Assembly (NCBI RefSeq): GCF_042652185.1
Contig: NZ_JBHSIX010000006.1
From: Actinacidiphila fildesensis
GTDB lineage: Bacteria > Actinomycetota > Actinomycetes > Streptomycetales > Streptomycetaceae
Length of the DNA: 64,000 nt
Reading direction: 5' to 3' (one strand)
The notes beneath the pieces were generated by a model. That model was not told where the DNA came from, ran no database searches, and saw only the letters and a list, made by a program, of their open reading frames with translations. Shown here in pieces: positions 44,310-52,899 of this stretch. Position numbers and translations under genes: made by a program. Numbering within the stretch: the first letter of the stretch is position 1; every line of letters starts with the position of its first letter.

Positions 44310-45524
44310 GTGGAGACTCCGGGATCGCAGTCATCGCTGCACCGGGCCAACCTAGAGCGTGTGGTCCGCGCCGTACGGCTGGCAGGCTCGCTCACCCAGG
44401 CGGAGATCGCCCGGAGTACCGGGCTGTCCGCCGCCACGGTCTCCAATATCGTCCGGGAGCTGCGGGACAACGGAACGGTGCAGGTCACGCCTACCTCCTC
44501 CGGAGGAAGACGGGCCCGCAGCGTTGCGCTGTCCGGCGATGTCGGCATCGTCGTGGGCGTCGACTTCGGACACTCCCACCTGCGGGTGGCGGTGGGGAAC
44601 CTGGCGCACCAGGTGCTGGCCGAGCAGTCCGAGCCGATCGACGTGGACGCCTCCGCGTCCCAGGGCTTCGACCGGGCCGAGCAGCTGGTCGCCCAGCTGA
44701 TCGAGTCGACCGGCATAGGCGTGGACAAGGTGCTCGGGGTCGGCCTCGGTGTCCCCGGCCCCATAGACGTGGAGTCCGGAGCCATCGGATCGACCGCGAT
44801 CCTGCCCGGCTGGAGCGGCATCAACCCACGTCAGGAGCTGTCCGACCGACTCGGCATGCCCGTGAAGGTGGACAACGACGCCAACCTGGGCGCGCTGGGC
44901 GAACTGGTCTGGGGCGGCGGCCGCGGGGTACGGGACCTGGCCTACATCAAGGTCGCCAGCGGCGTCGGCGCGGGCCTGGTGATAGACGGCCGCATCTACC
45001 GCGGCCCGGGCGGCACGGCGGGCGAGATAGGGCACATCACGCTGGACGAGTCGGGCCCGGTGTGCCGCTGCGGCAACCGCGGCTGCCTGGAGACCTTCAC
45101 CGCCGCGCGCTACACCCTGGAGCTGCTGCGCAGCAGCCACGGCGCCGATCTCACGGTGCCGCGGATGGTCCAGTACGCCCGGGAGGGCGATCCGGGCTGC
45201 CGCCGGGTGATCGCGGACGTGGGGCGGCACATCGGCATGGGCGTGGCCAGTCTCTGCAACCTCCTCAACCCCAGCAGGGTCGTCCTCGGGGGCGATCTCG
45301 CGGAGGCCGGCGAGCTGGTGCTGGCGCCGATCCGCGAGTCGGTGGCGCGCTACGCCATTCCGAGCGCGGCCCGGCAGCTGTCGATCGTCCCCGGCGGGCT
45401 CGGCGCACGCGCGGAAGTACTCGGAGCGCTCGCTCTGGTACTGAGCGAAATGGGTGATTCGACCCTTCTTGATGGAAATGCTCCGGCGGCGGTTCCGGCC
45501 CTTTCAGCGCAACGACCTGCATAA
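44310..45524 (+). CDS. rok7B7: ROK-family transcriptional regulator (Rok7B7)
   Basis: 404 residues from GTG 44310 (AGGAG 9 nt upstream). The winged helix covers residues 15-75 (QAEIARSTGLSAATVSNIV). The ROK domain follows, with VGVDFGHSHLRVAV, the zinc site GHITLDESGPVCRCGNRGCLE and a sugar-kinase-like fold without clear catalytic use. It lies directly upstream of xylFGH on the same strand, as SCO6008 does in S. coelicolor. As I recall, Rok7B7 there controls xylFGH and carbon catabolite control and responds to a xylose-related signal. Confidence 0.92.
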   Translation: METPGSQSSLHRANLERVVRAVRLAGSLTQAEIARSTGLSAATVSNIVRELRDNGTVQVTPTSSGGRRARSVALSGDVGIVVGVDFGHSHLRVAVGNLAHQVLAEQSEPIDVDASASQGFDRAEQLVAQLIESTGIGVDKVLGVGLGVPGPIDVESGAIGSTAILPGWSGINPRQELSDRLGMPVKVDNDANLGALGELVWGGGRGVRDLAYIKVASGVGAGLVIDGRIYRGPGGTAGEIGHITLDESGPVCRCGNRGCLETFTAARYTLELLRSSHGADLTVPRMVQYAREGDPGCRRVIADVGRHIGMGVASLCNLLNPSRVVLGGDLAEAGELVLAPIRESVARYAIPSAARQLSIVPGGLGARAEVLGALALVLSEMGDSTLLDGNAPAAVPALSAQRPA

Positions 45525-45551
45525 CCCTGGGTTCACACAGCTAACGAAACG

Positions 45552-45602
45552 CGCCGTTGCCATCTCGTTAAGTGTTTACTTATTGACGGCATGGCAACGG
45601 CG
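45552..45602 (+). promoter_or_regulatory. Nested palindromes between rok7B7 and xylF
   Basis: CGCCGTTGCCAT (45552-45563) and ATGGCAACGGCG (45591-45602) are perfect 12-bp inverted arms. Between them TAAGTGTTTACTTA (45569-45582) is a second palindrome, and TTGACG follows it. A likely operator for Rok7B7. Confidence 0.65.
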
Positions 45603-45662
45603 GAGTTGACTCACGTGAACCTCGGCCGCAGCGTTGCGGCCTCGTCAGGGAGGCAACCCAAA

Positions 45663-46745
45663 ATGAACGCAATGATGCGTCGTGCCGTAATTGGCTCGCT
45701 TGCGGTAACGATGGCCCTGTCCGTGGCCGCGTGCGGCAAGGCCGGAGACAACAAGTCCGACAGCAGCAAGGACAAGTCGATCGGCCTGCTCCTTCCGGAG
45801 AACGCGACGACGCGCTACGAGAAGTTCGACCGCCCGCTGATCGAAGCGAAGATCAAGTCGCTCTGCTCCGACTGCAAGATCGAGTACGCGAACGCCGCCG
45901 GCGACCCGGCCAAGCAGGCGCAGCAGGTCAGCAGCATGATCACCAAGGGCGTCAAGGTCCTGATCCTCGACCCGCAGGACGCGGTCGGCATCAAGGCCTC
46001 GGTCCAGGCGGCCGTGGACAAGGGCATCAAGGTCGTGGCGTACGACCGCTTCGCCCAGGGCCCCGTCTCCGCCTACGTCTCCTACGACAACGAGAAGGTC
46101 GGCGAGCTGCAGGGTCAGGCCCTCCTCGACGCCATGGGCGCCAAGGCCACCCCGACTGCCAACGTTGTCATGATCAACGGTGACGACGCCGACCCGAACG
46201 CCGCGCAGTTCAAGGCCGGTGCCCACAAGGCGCTCGACGGCAAGGTCAAGATCGCGTACGAGCAGAGCGGTCTGTGGAAGGACACCGTCGCCAACCAGAA
46301 GGTCACGGCGGCCATCACCCAGCTCGGCGCCAAGAACATCGCCGGTGTCTACTCCGCCAACGACGGCATGGCCGGCGGTATCGCCACCGCCCTCAAGGGC
46401 GCGGGCATCAACGTCCCGCTGACCGGTCAGGACGCCGAGCTCGCCGGTGTCCAGCGGATCCTCGCGGACCAGCAGACCAGCACCGTCTACAAGGCCTTCA
46501 AGCCCGAGGCCGACGCGACCGCCGAGATCGCGGTCAAGCTGCTCAACGGCGAGGACATCAAGTCCGTCGCGGACATCACGGCGACCAGCGGTTCCGGCAC
46601 CACCGTGCCCGCGAAGCTGCTCCCCGCGGTGTCGGTGACCAAGGCCAACATCAAGGACACGGTCGTCAAGGACCAGCTCTACACCGTGGCCCAGATCTGC
46701 ACCGCTGACTACGCCGCCGCCTGCAAGGCCGCCGGCATTCAGTAA
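45663..46745 (+). CDS. xylF: Xylose-type substrate-binding lipoprotein
   Basis: 360 residues from ATG 45663 (GGGAGG upstream). It has a lipoprotein signal peptide ending VAAC and a periplasmic-binding-protein I fold, with the long sugar-binding region SIGLLLPENATTRYEKFDRP. It delivers xylose or a similar pentose to XylGH. A strong hairpin follows before xylG, which would let xylF mRNA exceed that of the transporter core, as is common for binding proteins. Confidence 0.9.
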   Translation: MNAMMRRAVIGSLAVTMALSVAACGKAGDNKSDSSKDKSIGLLLPENATTRYEKFDRPLIEAKIKSLCSDCKIEYANAAGDPAKQAQQVSSMITKGVKVLILDPQDAVGIKASVQAAVDKGIKVVAYDRFAQGPVSAYVSYDNEKVGELQGQALLDAMGAKATPTANVVMINGDDADPNAAQFKAGAHKALDGKVKIAYEQSGLWKDTVANQKVTAAITQLGAKNIAGVYSANDGMAGGIATALKGAGINVPLTGQDAELAGVQRILADQQTSTVYKAFKPEADATAEIAVKLLNGEDIKSVADITATSGSGTTVPAKLLPAVSVTKANIKDTVVKDQLYTVAQICTADYAAACKAAGIQ

Positions 46746-46785
46746 AACCCCGGGGCTCACAAGGCCCCCGGTCCCGTAAAAGCCT

Positions 46786-46836
46786 GTCCGGCGCCCCGCC
46801 CCACCATCATCCCCGCTTCGGGGTGGGGCGCCGGAC
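46786..46836 (+). terminator. Intercistronic hairpin between xylF and xylG
   Basis: GTCCGGCGCCCC (46786-46797) pairs with GGGGCGCCGGAC (46825-46836); an inner CCCCGCTTCGGGG adds a second stem. A partial terminator or mRNA stabiliser. Confidence 0.65.
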
Positions 46837-46967
46837 GGAAACGCTTACGGGTCACGGGACTTACCCCCACGTATTCACTTTGTAATCCTGTGCTTCTTGC
46901 ACGTCCTTCCGCGCCTCTCCCAGGGCGCGGCATCCCCGCCGGTCAGGCGGCGAAGGAGATGATTCAC

Positions 46968-47747
46968 GTGTCCGCTACGCCCGTGTTGGCGTTGCGCGGA
47001 GTCTCCAAGCGATTCGGTGCGGTGCAAGCCCTCACCGATGTCGAGCTGGAGGTCCATACCGGTCAGGTCGTCGCGCTGGTCGGTGACAACGGTGCCGGCA
47101 AGTCCACTCTGGTCAAGACGATCGCCGGTGTGCACCCGATCGACGAAGGCGTCATCGAGTGGGAGGGCACGCCGGTCAGCATCGACCGGCCGCACGACGC
47201 CCAGGGCCTCGGCATCGCCACCGTCTACCAGGACCTCGCGCTGTGCGACAACCTCGATGTCGTCGGCAATCTCTACCTCGGCCGCGAACTGCGCCGCGGG
47301 CTCGCGCTCGACGAGGTGACGATGGAGCAGCGCGCCCGCGAGCTGCTCGACACCCTGTCGATCCGCATCCCGAGCGTCCGCATCCCGATCGCGAGTCTGT
47401 CCGGTGGTCAGCGACAGGTCGTCGCCATCGCCCGCGCCCTGATCGGTGAGCCGAAGGTCGTCATCCTCGACGAGCCCACCGCCGCCCTCGGCGTGGAGCA
47501 GACCGCCCAGGTCCTCGACCTGGTCGAGCGGCTGCGCGAGCGTGGCCTCGCCGTCATCCTCATCAGCCACAACATGGCCGATGTGCGCGCCGTGGCGGAC
47601 ACGGTGTCCGTCCTGCGGCTCGGCAAGAACAACGGTGCCTTCCCGGTGAAGGACACCAGTCCCGAAGAGATCATCGCGGCGATCACCGGAGCCACGGAGA
47701 ACGCCGTGACCCGTCGTCAGGCGCGCAACACGGAGGCGGCAAAGTGA
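46968..47747 (+). CDS. xylG: Xylose ABC transporter ATPase, single-domain
   Basis: 259 residues from GTG 46968, which follows GAAGGAG. It has Walker A GDNGAGKST, signature LSGGQRQ and Walker B VVILDEPT. E. coli XylG has two fused ATPase domains of about 510 residues, whereas this protein has one, so it must act as a homodimer; this is typical of actinobacterial homologues. It overlaps the xylH start (GTGA). Confidence 0.9.
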   Translation: MSATPVLALRGVSKRFGAVQALTDVELEVHTGQVVALVGDNGAGKSTLVKTIAGVHPIDEGVIEWEGTPVSIDRPHDAQGLGIATVYQDLALCDNLDVVGNLYLGRELRRGLALDEVTMEQRARELLDTLSIRIPSVRIPIASLSGGQRQVVAIARALIGEPKVVILDEPTAALGVEQTAQVLDLVERLRERGLAVILISHNMADVRAVADTVSVLRLGKNNGAFPVKDTSPEEIIAAITGATENAVTRRQARNTEAAK

Positions 47748-49036
47748 GCGACCTGTCCAAGACGGTGAAGGACACGCCCCCGGCCGAAGACCCCACCGCG
47801 GCGGCGATCCCCGTCGTCGACCCGCGACTGCTGGTCCGCGAAGAGGGACTCAAGGGCTATCTGACCGAGTTCAAGCGCAAGGTGCGCGGTGGTGAGCTCG
47901 GCTCGCTGCCCGTCGTCGTCGGTCTGATCATCATCTGGTCCGTGTTCCAGTCCCAGGACAGCCTGTTCCTGAGCGCCGGCAACATGCTCAACATCAGCTA
48001 CTTCATGTCCGCCACCGGCATGATCGCCATCGGCCTGGTCTTCGTGCTGCTGCTCGGTGAGATCGACCTGTCGGTCGCCTCCGTCAGTGGTCTGTCGGCC
48101 GCCGTCTTCGCCATCCTGGCGACGACACACGGTGTGAATCCCTGGCTGGCCGTCTTCCTGACCCTCCTGACCGGTATCGCCATCGGCGCGCTGCACGGTT
48201 ACTTCTTCGCCAAGATCGGTGTGCCGGCCTTCGTGGTCACCCTCGCCGGCAACCTCGGCTGGAACGGCCTGATGCTGTGGCTGCTGGGCGACACCGGCAG
48301 CCTCTCGATCCAGGACAAGGGCCCGCTGCACCTGCTCGGGCAGCGCTCCTTCTTCATGAACCAGGACATCGCCGGCGCGTACCTGCTGGCGGGTCTCGGC
48401 ACCGTCGCCCTGCTCGCCGGCTCGCTCATCGAGCAGCGCCGCCGCCGCCAGGCCGGGGTCCCGTACCGGCCGACCGGCGAGATCGCCGTACGTGTCGGTG
48501 CGCTGGCCGTGGTCTCCTTCGTCGCCGCGTACGTGCTGAACCAGGCGGCGGGTGTGCCCAACGCCCTGGTGATCTTCCTCGTGGCGCTCGTGCTCACCGA
48601 CTTCGTCCTGCGGCGCACCTCGTACGGCCGCAAGATCTTCGCCGTCGGTGGCAGCATCGAGGCCGCCCGCCGTGCCGGTATCAACGTGGCCCTGATCCGT
48701 ATCTCGGTGTTCGCCATCTCCGGCGGCTTCGCGGCGGCCGGCGGTCTGTTCCTCGCCGCGCAGACCTACACCGCGACGCTCGCCGCCGGTAGCGGCAACC
48801 TCCTGATGCTGGCCATCGCGGCCGCGGTCATCGGTGGCACCAGCCTCTTCGGCGGTCGCGGCAACACCTGGTCCGCCCTGCTCGGCATGCTCGTCATCCA
48901 GTCCATCCAGACCGGCCTCGACCTGCTGAACATGAACACCTCGCTGCAGTACATGATCACCGGCGCCGTTCTGCTCGCCGCCGTGGTCATCGACTCGGTG
49001 TCGCGCAAGACGCAGAAGGCCTCCGGCCGCGCGTAA
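47744..49036 (+). CDS. xylH: Xylose ABC transporter permease
   Basis: 430 residues from GTG 47744, with about ten transmembrane segments of the RbsC/XylH family (SATGMIAIGLVFVLLLGEIDLS, then IGGTSLFGGRG near the C-terminus). The N-terminal 60 residues are soluble. Translationally coupled to xylG. Ends the operon before a 17-bp hairpin. Confidence 0.92.
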   Translation: MSDLSKTVKDTPPAEDPTAAAIPVVDPRLLVREEGLKGYLTEFKRKVRGGELGSLPVVVGLIIIWSVFQSQDSLFLSAGNMLNISYFMSATGMIAIGLVFVLLLGEIDLSVASVSGLSAAVFAILATTHGVNPWLAVFLTLLTGIAIGALHGYFFAKIGVPAFVVTLAGNLGWNGLMLWLLGDTGSLSIQDKGPLHLLGQRSFFMNQDIAGAYLLAGLGTVALLAGSLIEQRRRRQAGVPYRPTGEIAVRVGALAVVSFVAAYVLNQAAGVPNALVIFLVALVLTDFVLRRTSYGRKIFAVGGSIEAARRAGINVALIRISVFAISGGFAAAGGLFLAAQTYTATLAAGSGNLLMLAIAAAVIGGTSLFGGRGNTWSALLGMLVIQSIQTGLDLLNMNTSLQYMITGAVLLAAVVIDSVSRKTQKASGRA

Positions 49037-49082
49037 CGCTCCATCGCACACACCTCCGCATGTCGGTGGTGTGGCGGCACCG

Positions 49083-49116
49083 GCCCGGTGCGGGGATGAT
49101 CATCCCTGCACCGGGC
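49083..49116 (+). terminator. Terminator of the xyl operon
   Basis: Arms 49083-49099 and 49100-49116 are reverse complementary with one mismatch; a GATC tetraloop is likely. Confidence 0.75.
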
Positions 49117-49253
49117 ATTCGTGTTGCCGGGTGGTCCGCGGGTGCGCTGCGGGTGGGTCGCGGGTGACAAACGTCGCACGGGGCGCTCCACGGTGCCGCA
49201 CGGGGAACATTAGACTCGACGGATCGACCAGTTCGACTGCATAGGAGGCACGG

Positions 49254-51182
49254 GTGGCGCTGCTGACCCGTATCAAGGGACCGCGCGACCTCGACCGGCT
49301 CAGCCAGGAGCAGCTGGTGGAGCTGGCGGGCGAGATCCGTACCTTCCTCGTCGACGCGGTCTCCAAGACCGGCGGACACCTGGGCCCCAACCTCGGTGTG
49401 GTGGAGCTGACCATCGCCCTGCACCGGGTCTTCGACTCGCCCCGGGACAAGGTGCTCTTCGACACAGGGCACCAGTCCTATGTGCACAAGCTGCTCACCG
49501 GACGGCAGGACTTCACCCGGCTCAAGAGCAAGGGCGGCCTCTCCGGCTACCCCTCGCGCGCCGAGTCCGAGCACGACGTCATCGAGAACAGCCACGCCTC
49601 GACGGTCCTCGGCTGGGCCGACGGCCTCGCCAAGGCCAACGAGGTGCTCGGCAAGCAGGACCACGTGGTGGCCGTCATCGGTGACGGCGCGCTGACCGGC
49701 GGTATGGCCTGGGAGGCGCTGAACAACATCGCCGCCGCCCGGGACCGGCCGCTCGTCATCGTCGTCAACGACAACGAGCGCAGCTACGCCCCGACGATCG
49801 GCGGGCTCGCCGACCACCTGGCGACGCTGCGCACCACCGACGGCTACGAGCGCTTCCTGTCCCGCACCAAGGACCTGCTGGAGCGCACCCCGCTCATCGG
49901 ACAGCCGCTCTACGAGACGCTGCACGGCGCCAAGAAGGGCCTCAAGGACTTCATCGCCCCGCAGGGCATGTTCGAGGACCTGGGCCTGAAGTACGTCGGC
50001 CCGATCGACGGCCATGACGTGGACGCGCTGGAGTCGGCGCTGCAGCGCGCCAAGCGCTTCGGCGGCCCCGTCATCGTGCACTGCCTCACCGAGAAGGGCC
50101 GCGGCTACCGCCCGGCCGAGCAGGACGAGGCGGACCGCTTCCACGGCATCGGCCCCATCCACCCGGACACCGGCCTGCCGATCGCCGCCTCCGGCGCCGA
50201 CTGGACCTCGGTCTTCGGCGAGGAGATGGTCAAGCTCGGCAGGGAGCGCGAGGACATCGTCGCGATCACCGCCGCGATGCTGCAGCCGGTCGGCCTGGAC
50301 AAGTTCGCGAAGGTCTTCCCGAACCGGGTCTACGACGTCGGCATCGCCGAGCAGCACGCCGCCGTCTCGGCCGCGGGCCTGGCCACCGGCGGCCTGCACC
50401 CGGTCTTCGCCGTGTACGCGACGTTCCTGAACCGCGCCTTCGACCAGGTGCTGATGGATGTGGCGCTGCACAAGTGCGGTGTCACCTTCGTGCTGGACCG
50501 GGCCGGTGTCACCGGCACCGACGGCGCCTCGCACAACGGCATGTGGGACATGTCGATCCTCCAGGTCGTACCCGGTCTGCGGATCGCCGCGCCGCGCGAC
50601 GCCGACCAGGTCCGCGCCCAGCTGCGCGAGGCCGTCGAGGTCGACGACGCGCCCACCGTCGTCCGGTACTCCAAGGGCGCGGTCGGCCCGGCGGTCAAGG
50701 CCGTCGGCCGGGTCGGCGGCATGGACGTGCTCCGGAAGGTGCCCGAGGGCGAGCGCCCCGACGTCCTGCTGGTCTCGGTCGGCGCCCTCGCCCCGATGTG
50801 CCTGGAGATCGCCGATCTGCTCGACGCCCAGGGCATCACCACCACCGTCGTCGACCCGCGCTGGGTCAAGCCGGTGGACGCGGCGCTGCCCGGGCTCGCG
50901 GCCGGCCACCGCGTCGTGGTCACCGTCGAGGACAACTGCCGGGCCGGCGGTGTCGGCTCGGCGATCTCGCAGGCGCTGCGCGACGCGGACGTGGACGTAC
51001 CGCTGCGCGACTTCGGCATCCCGGCGGAGTTCCTGGACCACGCCTCCCGCAAGGAGGTCATGGCCGAGATCGGGCTGACCGCGCCCGACATCGCACGCCA
51101 GGTCACCGGTCTGGTCGCGACGATCGACGGCCGGTACGGCGAGAGCGTCGGATCGGCCGAGCCGGCGGCGGTCAGCGACTGA
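49254..51182 (+). CDS. dxs: 1-deoxy-D-xylulose-5-phosphate synthase
   Basis: 642 residues from GTG 49254 (GGAGGCACGG upstream). It condenses pyruvate and glyceraldehyde 3-phosphate with thiamine diphosphate, the first step of the MEP isoprenoid pathway. Visible: LGVVELTIALHRVFD, the ThDP site GDGALTGGMAWEALNN, the H-containing DTGHQSYVHKLLTGR and the transketolase C-terminal domain. Length is normal. Streptomycetes usually have two dxs genes; by gene order this corresponds to SCO6013. Confidence 0.97.
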   Translation: MALLTRIKGPRDLDRLSQEQLVELAGEIRTFLVDAVSKTGGHLGPNLGVVELTIALHRVFDSPRDKVLFDTGHQSYVHKLLTGRQDFTRLKSKGGLSGYPSRAESEHDVIENSHASTVLGWADGLAKANEVLGKQDHVVAVIGDGALTGGMAWEALNNIAAARDRPLVIVVNDNERSYAPTIGGLADHLATLRTTDGYERFLSRTKDLLERTPLIGQPLYETLHGAKKGLKDFIAPQGMFEDLGLKYVGPIDGHDVDALESALQRAKRFGGPVIVHCLTEKGRGYRPAEQDEADRFHGIGPIHPDTGLPIAASGADWTSVFGEEMVKLGREREDIVAITAAMLQPVGLDKFAKVFPNRVYDVGIAEQHAAVSAAGLATGGLHPVFAVYATFLNRAFDQVLMDVALHKCGVTFVLDRAGVTGTDGASHNGMWDMSILQVVPGLRIAAPRDADQVRAQLREAVEVDDAPTVVRYSKGAVGPAVKAVGRVGGMDVLRKVPEGERPDVLLVSVGALAPMCLEIADLLDAQGITTTVVDPRWVKPVDAALPGLAAGHRVVVTVEDNCRAGGVGSAISQALRDADVDVPLRDFGIPAEFLDHASRKEVMAEIGLTAPDIARQVTGLVATIDGRYGESVGSAEPAAVSD

Positions 51183-51205
51183 GGTCCGTTCCGCGGAGCT
51201 GTCGA

Positions 51206-51241
51206 GTGAGGGGGTCCACCCATCCGGGTGGACCCCCTCAC
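51206..51241 (+). terminator. Terminator of dxs
   Basis: Arms 51206-51221 and 51226-51241 pair perfectly over 16 bp around ATCC. Confidence 0.85.
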
Positions 51242-51351
51242 CCATTGGCGTAGGCATAGGCGCGCCTATTCGGGTGAAGCGAACCTTGGGAGTGGAGTAG
51301 CGACTGCCGACGCCCCCCAACCTGTCGGCAGGACGAACAGGAGGCGCGCCG

Positions 51352-52878
51352 GTGAGTACGAGTACGCAGGACAACCCGCCGACGTCGGGCAGGAATCCGG
51401 ACGGGCTCTTCCGGACCAAGTCCGTCGAGCAGTCCATGCAGGACACCGAGGAGCCGGAGCACCAGCTCAAGAGGTCGCTGTCGGCCCTGGACCTCACGGT
51501 CTTCGGCGTCGGTGTCATCATCGGCACCGGCATCTTCGTCCTCACCGGCACGGTGGCGAAGAACAACGCCGGGCCCGCTGTCGCCCTCGCCTTCGTCGCG
51601 GCCGGTGTGGTGTGCGGGCTCGCGGCCATCTGCTACGCCGAACTGGCCTCCACGGTCCCGGTCGCCGGGTCCGCGTACACGTTCTCCTTCGCCACCCTCG
51701 GCGAGCTCCCGGCGTGGATCATCGGCTGGGACCTGGTGCTGGAGTTCGCGCTCGGTACGGCGGTGGTCGCGGTCGGCTGGTCCGGCTATGTGCGGTCGCT
51801 GCTGGACAACGCGGGCTGGCATCTGCCGCAGGCGCTGTCCGGCACCAGTGACACGAACGGGTTCGGCTTCGACCTGCTGGCGTTCCTGCTGGTGCTGCTG
51901 CTGACCGGGATCCTCGTCCTCGGTATGAAGCTCTCCGCGCGGGTCACCACGGTGGTCGTCGCGATCAAGGTGGCCGTGGTGCTGCTGGTCATCATCGCCG
52001 GCGCGTTCTTCATCCACAGCGAGAACTACAAGCCCTTCCTTCCGCCCGCGATCAGTTCCGTCAAGGAGTCCGGTCTCAAGTCGCCGCTCATCCAGGTGCT
52101 GTTCGGATACGCGCCGACGAGCTTCGGTGTCCAGGGCATCTTCACCGCCGCGGCCGTCGTCTTCTTCGCCTTCATCGGCTTCGACATCGTGGCGACCGCG
52201 GCCGAGGAGACCAAGAACCCGCAGCGGGACATGCCGCGCGGCATCCTCGGCTCGCTCTTCATCTGTACGGCGCTGTACGTCGCCGTGTCGGTCGTCGTCA
52301 CCGGTATGCAGAAGTACACCGAACTGTCGGTGGACGCGCCGCTCGCCGACGCCTTCAAGGCGACCGGGCACCCGTGGTTCGCGGGCGTCATCAGTTTCGG
52401 GGCCGCGGTCGGCCTCACCACGGTCTGCATGATCCTGTTGCTCGGCCAGACCCGGGTGTTCTTCGCGATGAGCCGCGACGGGCTCATTCCCCGGTTCTTC
52501 TCCCGGGTCCACCCGCAGTTCCGCACTCCGTACCGCTCGACGATCCTGCTGGGCGTGCTCATCGCCGTCATCGCGGGCTTCACCAGCATCTCGGAGCTGG
52601 CGGCGCTGGTGAACATCGGCACCCTCTTCGCCTTCGTCCTCGTCGCGGTCGGCGTCATCATCCTGCGCCGCACCCGGCCCGACCTGCCGCGTTCCTTCCG
52701 TACCCCGTGGGTGCCCGTGCTGCCGATCGCCTCGGTGGCCGCCTCGCTGTGGCTGATGCTGAACCTGCCGAGCGAGACCTGGCTGCGGTTCGGGATCTGG
52801 ATGGTGATCGGTGTCGTCGTCTACTTCCTGTACGGACGCAGCCACAGCCGTATGAACCGCGCCAACAAGGGCGCCTGA
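51352..52878 (+). CDS. APC-family amino-acid permease
   Basis: 508 residues from GTG 51352 (AGGAGGCGCCG upstream). About twelve hydrophobic segments. The first carries GVGVIIGTGIFVLTG, the substrate-binding Gly-rich motif of the family, and FIGFDIVATAAEETKNPQRDMPRGI lies in the middle. This resembles the cationic-amino-acid (CAT/YfnA) subgroup. The N-terminal 45 residues are soluble. It stands alone between a strong terminator and a glycosyltransferase gene. Confidence 0.92.
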   Translation: MSTSTQDNPPTSGRNPDGLFRTKSVEQSMQDTEEPEHQLKRSLSALDLTVFGVGVIIGTGIFVLTGTVAKNNAGPAVALAFVAAGVVCGLAAICYAELASTVPVAGSAYTFSFATLGELPAWIIGWDLVLEFALGTAVVAVGWSGYVRSLLDNAGWHLPQALSGTSDTNGFGFDLLAFLLVLLLTGILVLGMKLSARVTTVVVAIKVAVVLLVIIAGAFFIHSENYKPFLPPAISSVKESGLKSPLIQVLFGYAPTSFGVQGIFTAAAVVFFAFIGFDIVATAAEETKNPQRDMPRGILGSLFICTALYVAVSVVVTGMQKYTELSVDAPLADAFKATGHPWFAGVISFGAAVGLTTVCMILLLGQTRVFFAMSRDGLIPRFFSRVHPQFRTPYRSTILLGVLIAVIAGFTSISELAALVNIGTLFAFVLVAVGVIILRRTRPDLPRSFRTPWVPVLPIASVAASLWLMLNLPSETWLRFGIWMVIGVVVYFLYGRSHSRMNRANKGA

Positions 52879-52899
52879 CGGACCGGTACGTTGTCAGGC

